Below are positions 5,538 to 5,559 of a stretch of DNA of 5,559 nucleotides, in pieces; the first letter of the stretch is position 1, and every line of letters begins with the position of its first letter. This DNA comes from CAZPWQ01 sp964590495 (GTDB lineage Bacteria; Bacteroidota; Rhodothermia; Balneolales; Balneolaceae). Position numbers and translations under genes: made by a program. The notes below the pieces were generated by a model. The model made no database searches. It was not told the origin of the DNA and saw nothing but the letters and a program-made list of their open reading frames with translations. The stretch is taken from the NCBI GenBank assembly GCA_964590495.1, contig CAZPWQ010000180.1, positions 1 through 5,559 of the forward strand, given 5' to 3'.

Positions 5538-5559
5538 AATAATGATGGCTAAATAATTT

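Noticed and set aside
1..5559. CRISPR array, tRNA, rRNA, insertion sequence or attachment site
   Set aside because: No regularly spaced repeats, cloverleaf-like sequence, transposase motif or terminal inverted repeats were seen anywhere in the window.

Overview
The window most resembles the Bacteroidota/Balneolota/Rhodothermota side of the tree. The signs are moderate GC with very AT-rich spacers, mostly weak or absent Shine-Dalgarno sequences, and a set of secreted or envelope proteins typical of those groups (caspase-like, M48 peptidase, transglutaminase-like, LPP20 lipoprotein). This placement is an inference from gene content; no rRNA or tRNA is present to test it.

Layout. Positions 1-111 carry no clear gene. 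At 112-525 (minus) lies a remnant of a caspase-like (C14) gene. It keeps the start of the caspase fold and the C-terminal tail, but the part that should hold the catalytic His and Cys is absent, and its upstream part is cut off. At about 525-555 it abuts, head to head, an M48 zinc metallopeptidase on the plus strand (about 538-1413). That gene keeps its whole catalytic domain but has no recognisable signal peptide, so both genes seem to have lost their 5' ends at one breakpoint. A secreted transglutaminase-like protein follows on the minus strand (1573-3036), converging with M48. A 323-base AT-rich divergent spacer (3037-3359), with two inverted repeats and a candidate promoter, separates it from two overlapping plus-strand genes: an LPP20 lipoprotein (3360-3929) and a larger exported LPP20-like protein (about 3898-4674). 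A NYN-domain protein with a cold-shock-like C-terminal domain closes the window on the minus strand (4728-5537).

The most striking non-coding signal is a textbook intrinsic-terminator hairpin followed by a T-run at 3960-4000. It lies just after the first LPP20 stop codon but inside the signal-peptide codons of the second gene. It suggests that expression of the second gene depends on attenuation or on translation through the hairpin.

The M48, transglutaminase and LPP20 products are probably envelope or periplasmic, and the caspase-like family is often found near such genes. The shared neighbourhood hints at one envelope-related group, but nothing here proves a common pathway. The NYN protein looks unrelated and intracellular. 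I see no convincing new defence system, CRISPR array or mobile element. The oddities are the broken caspase, the head-to-head breakpoint, the embedded terminator, and a NYN domain lacking part of its acidic site.
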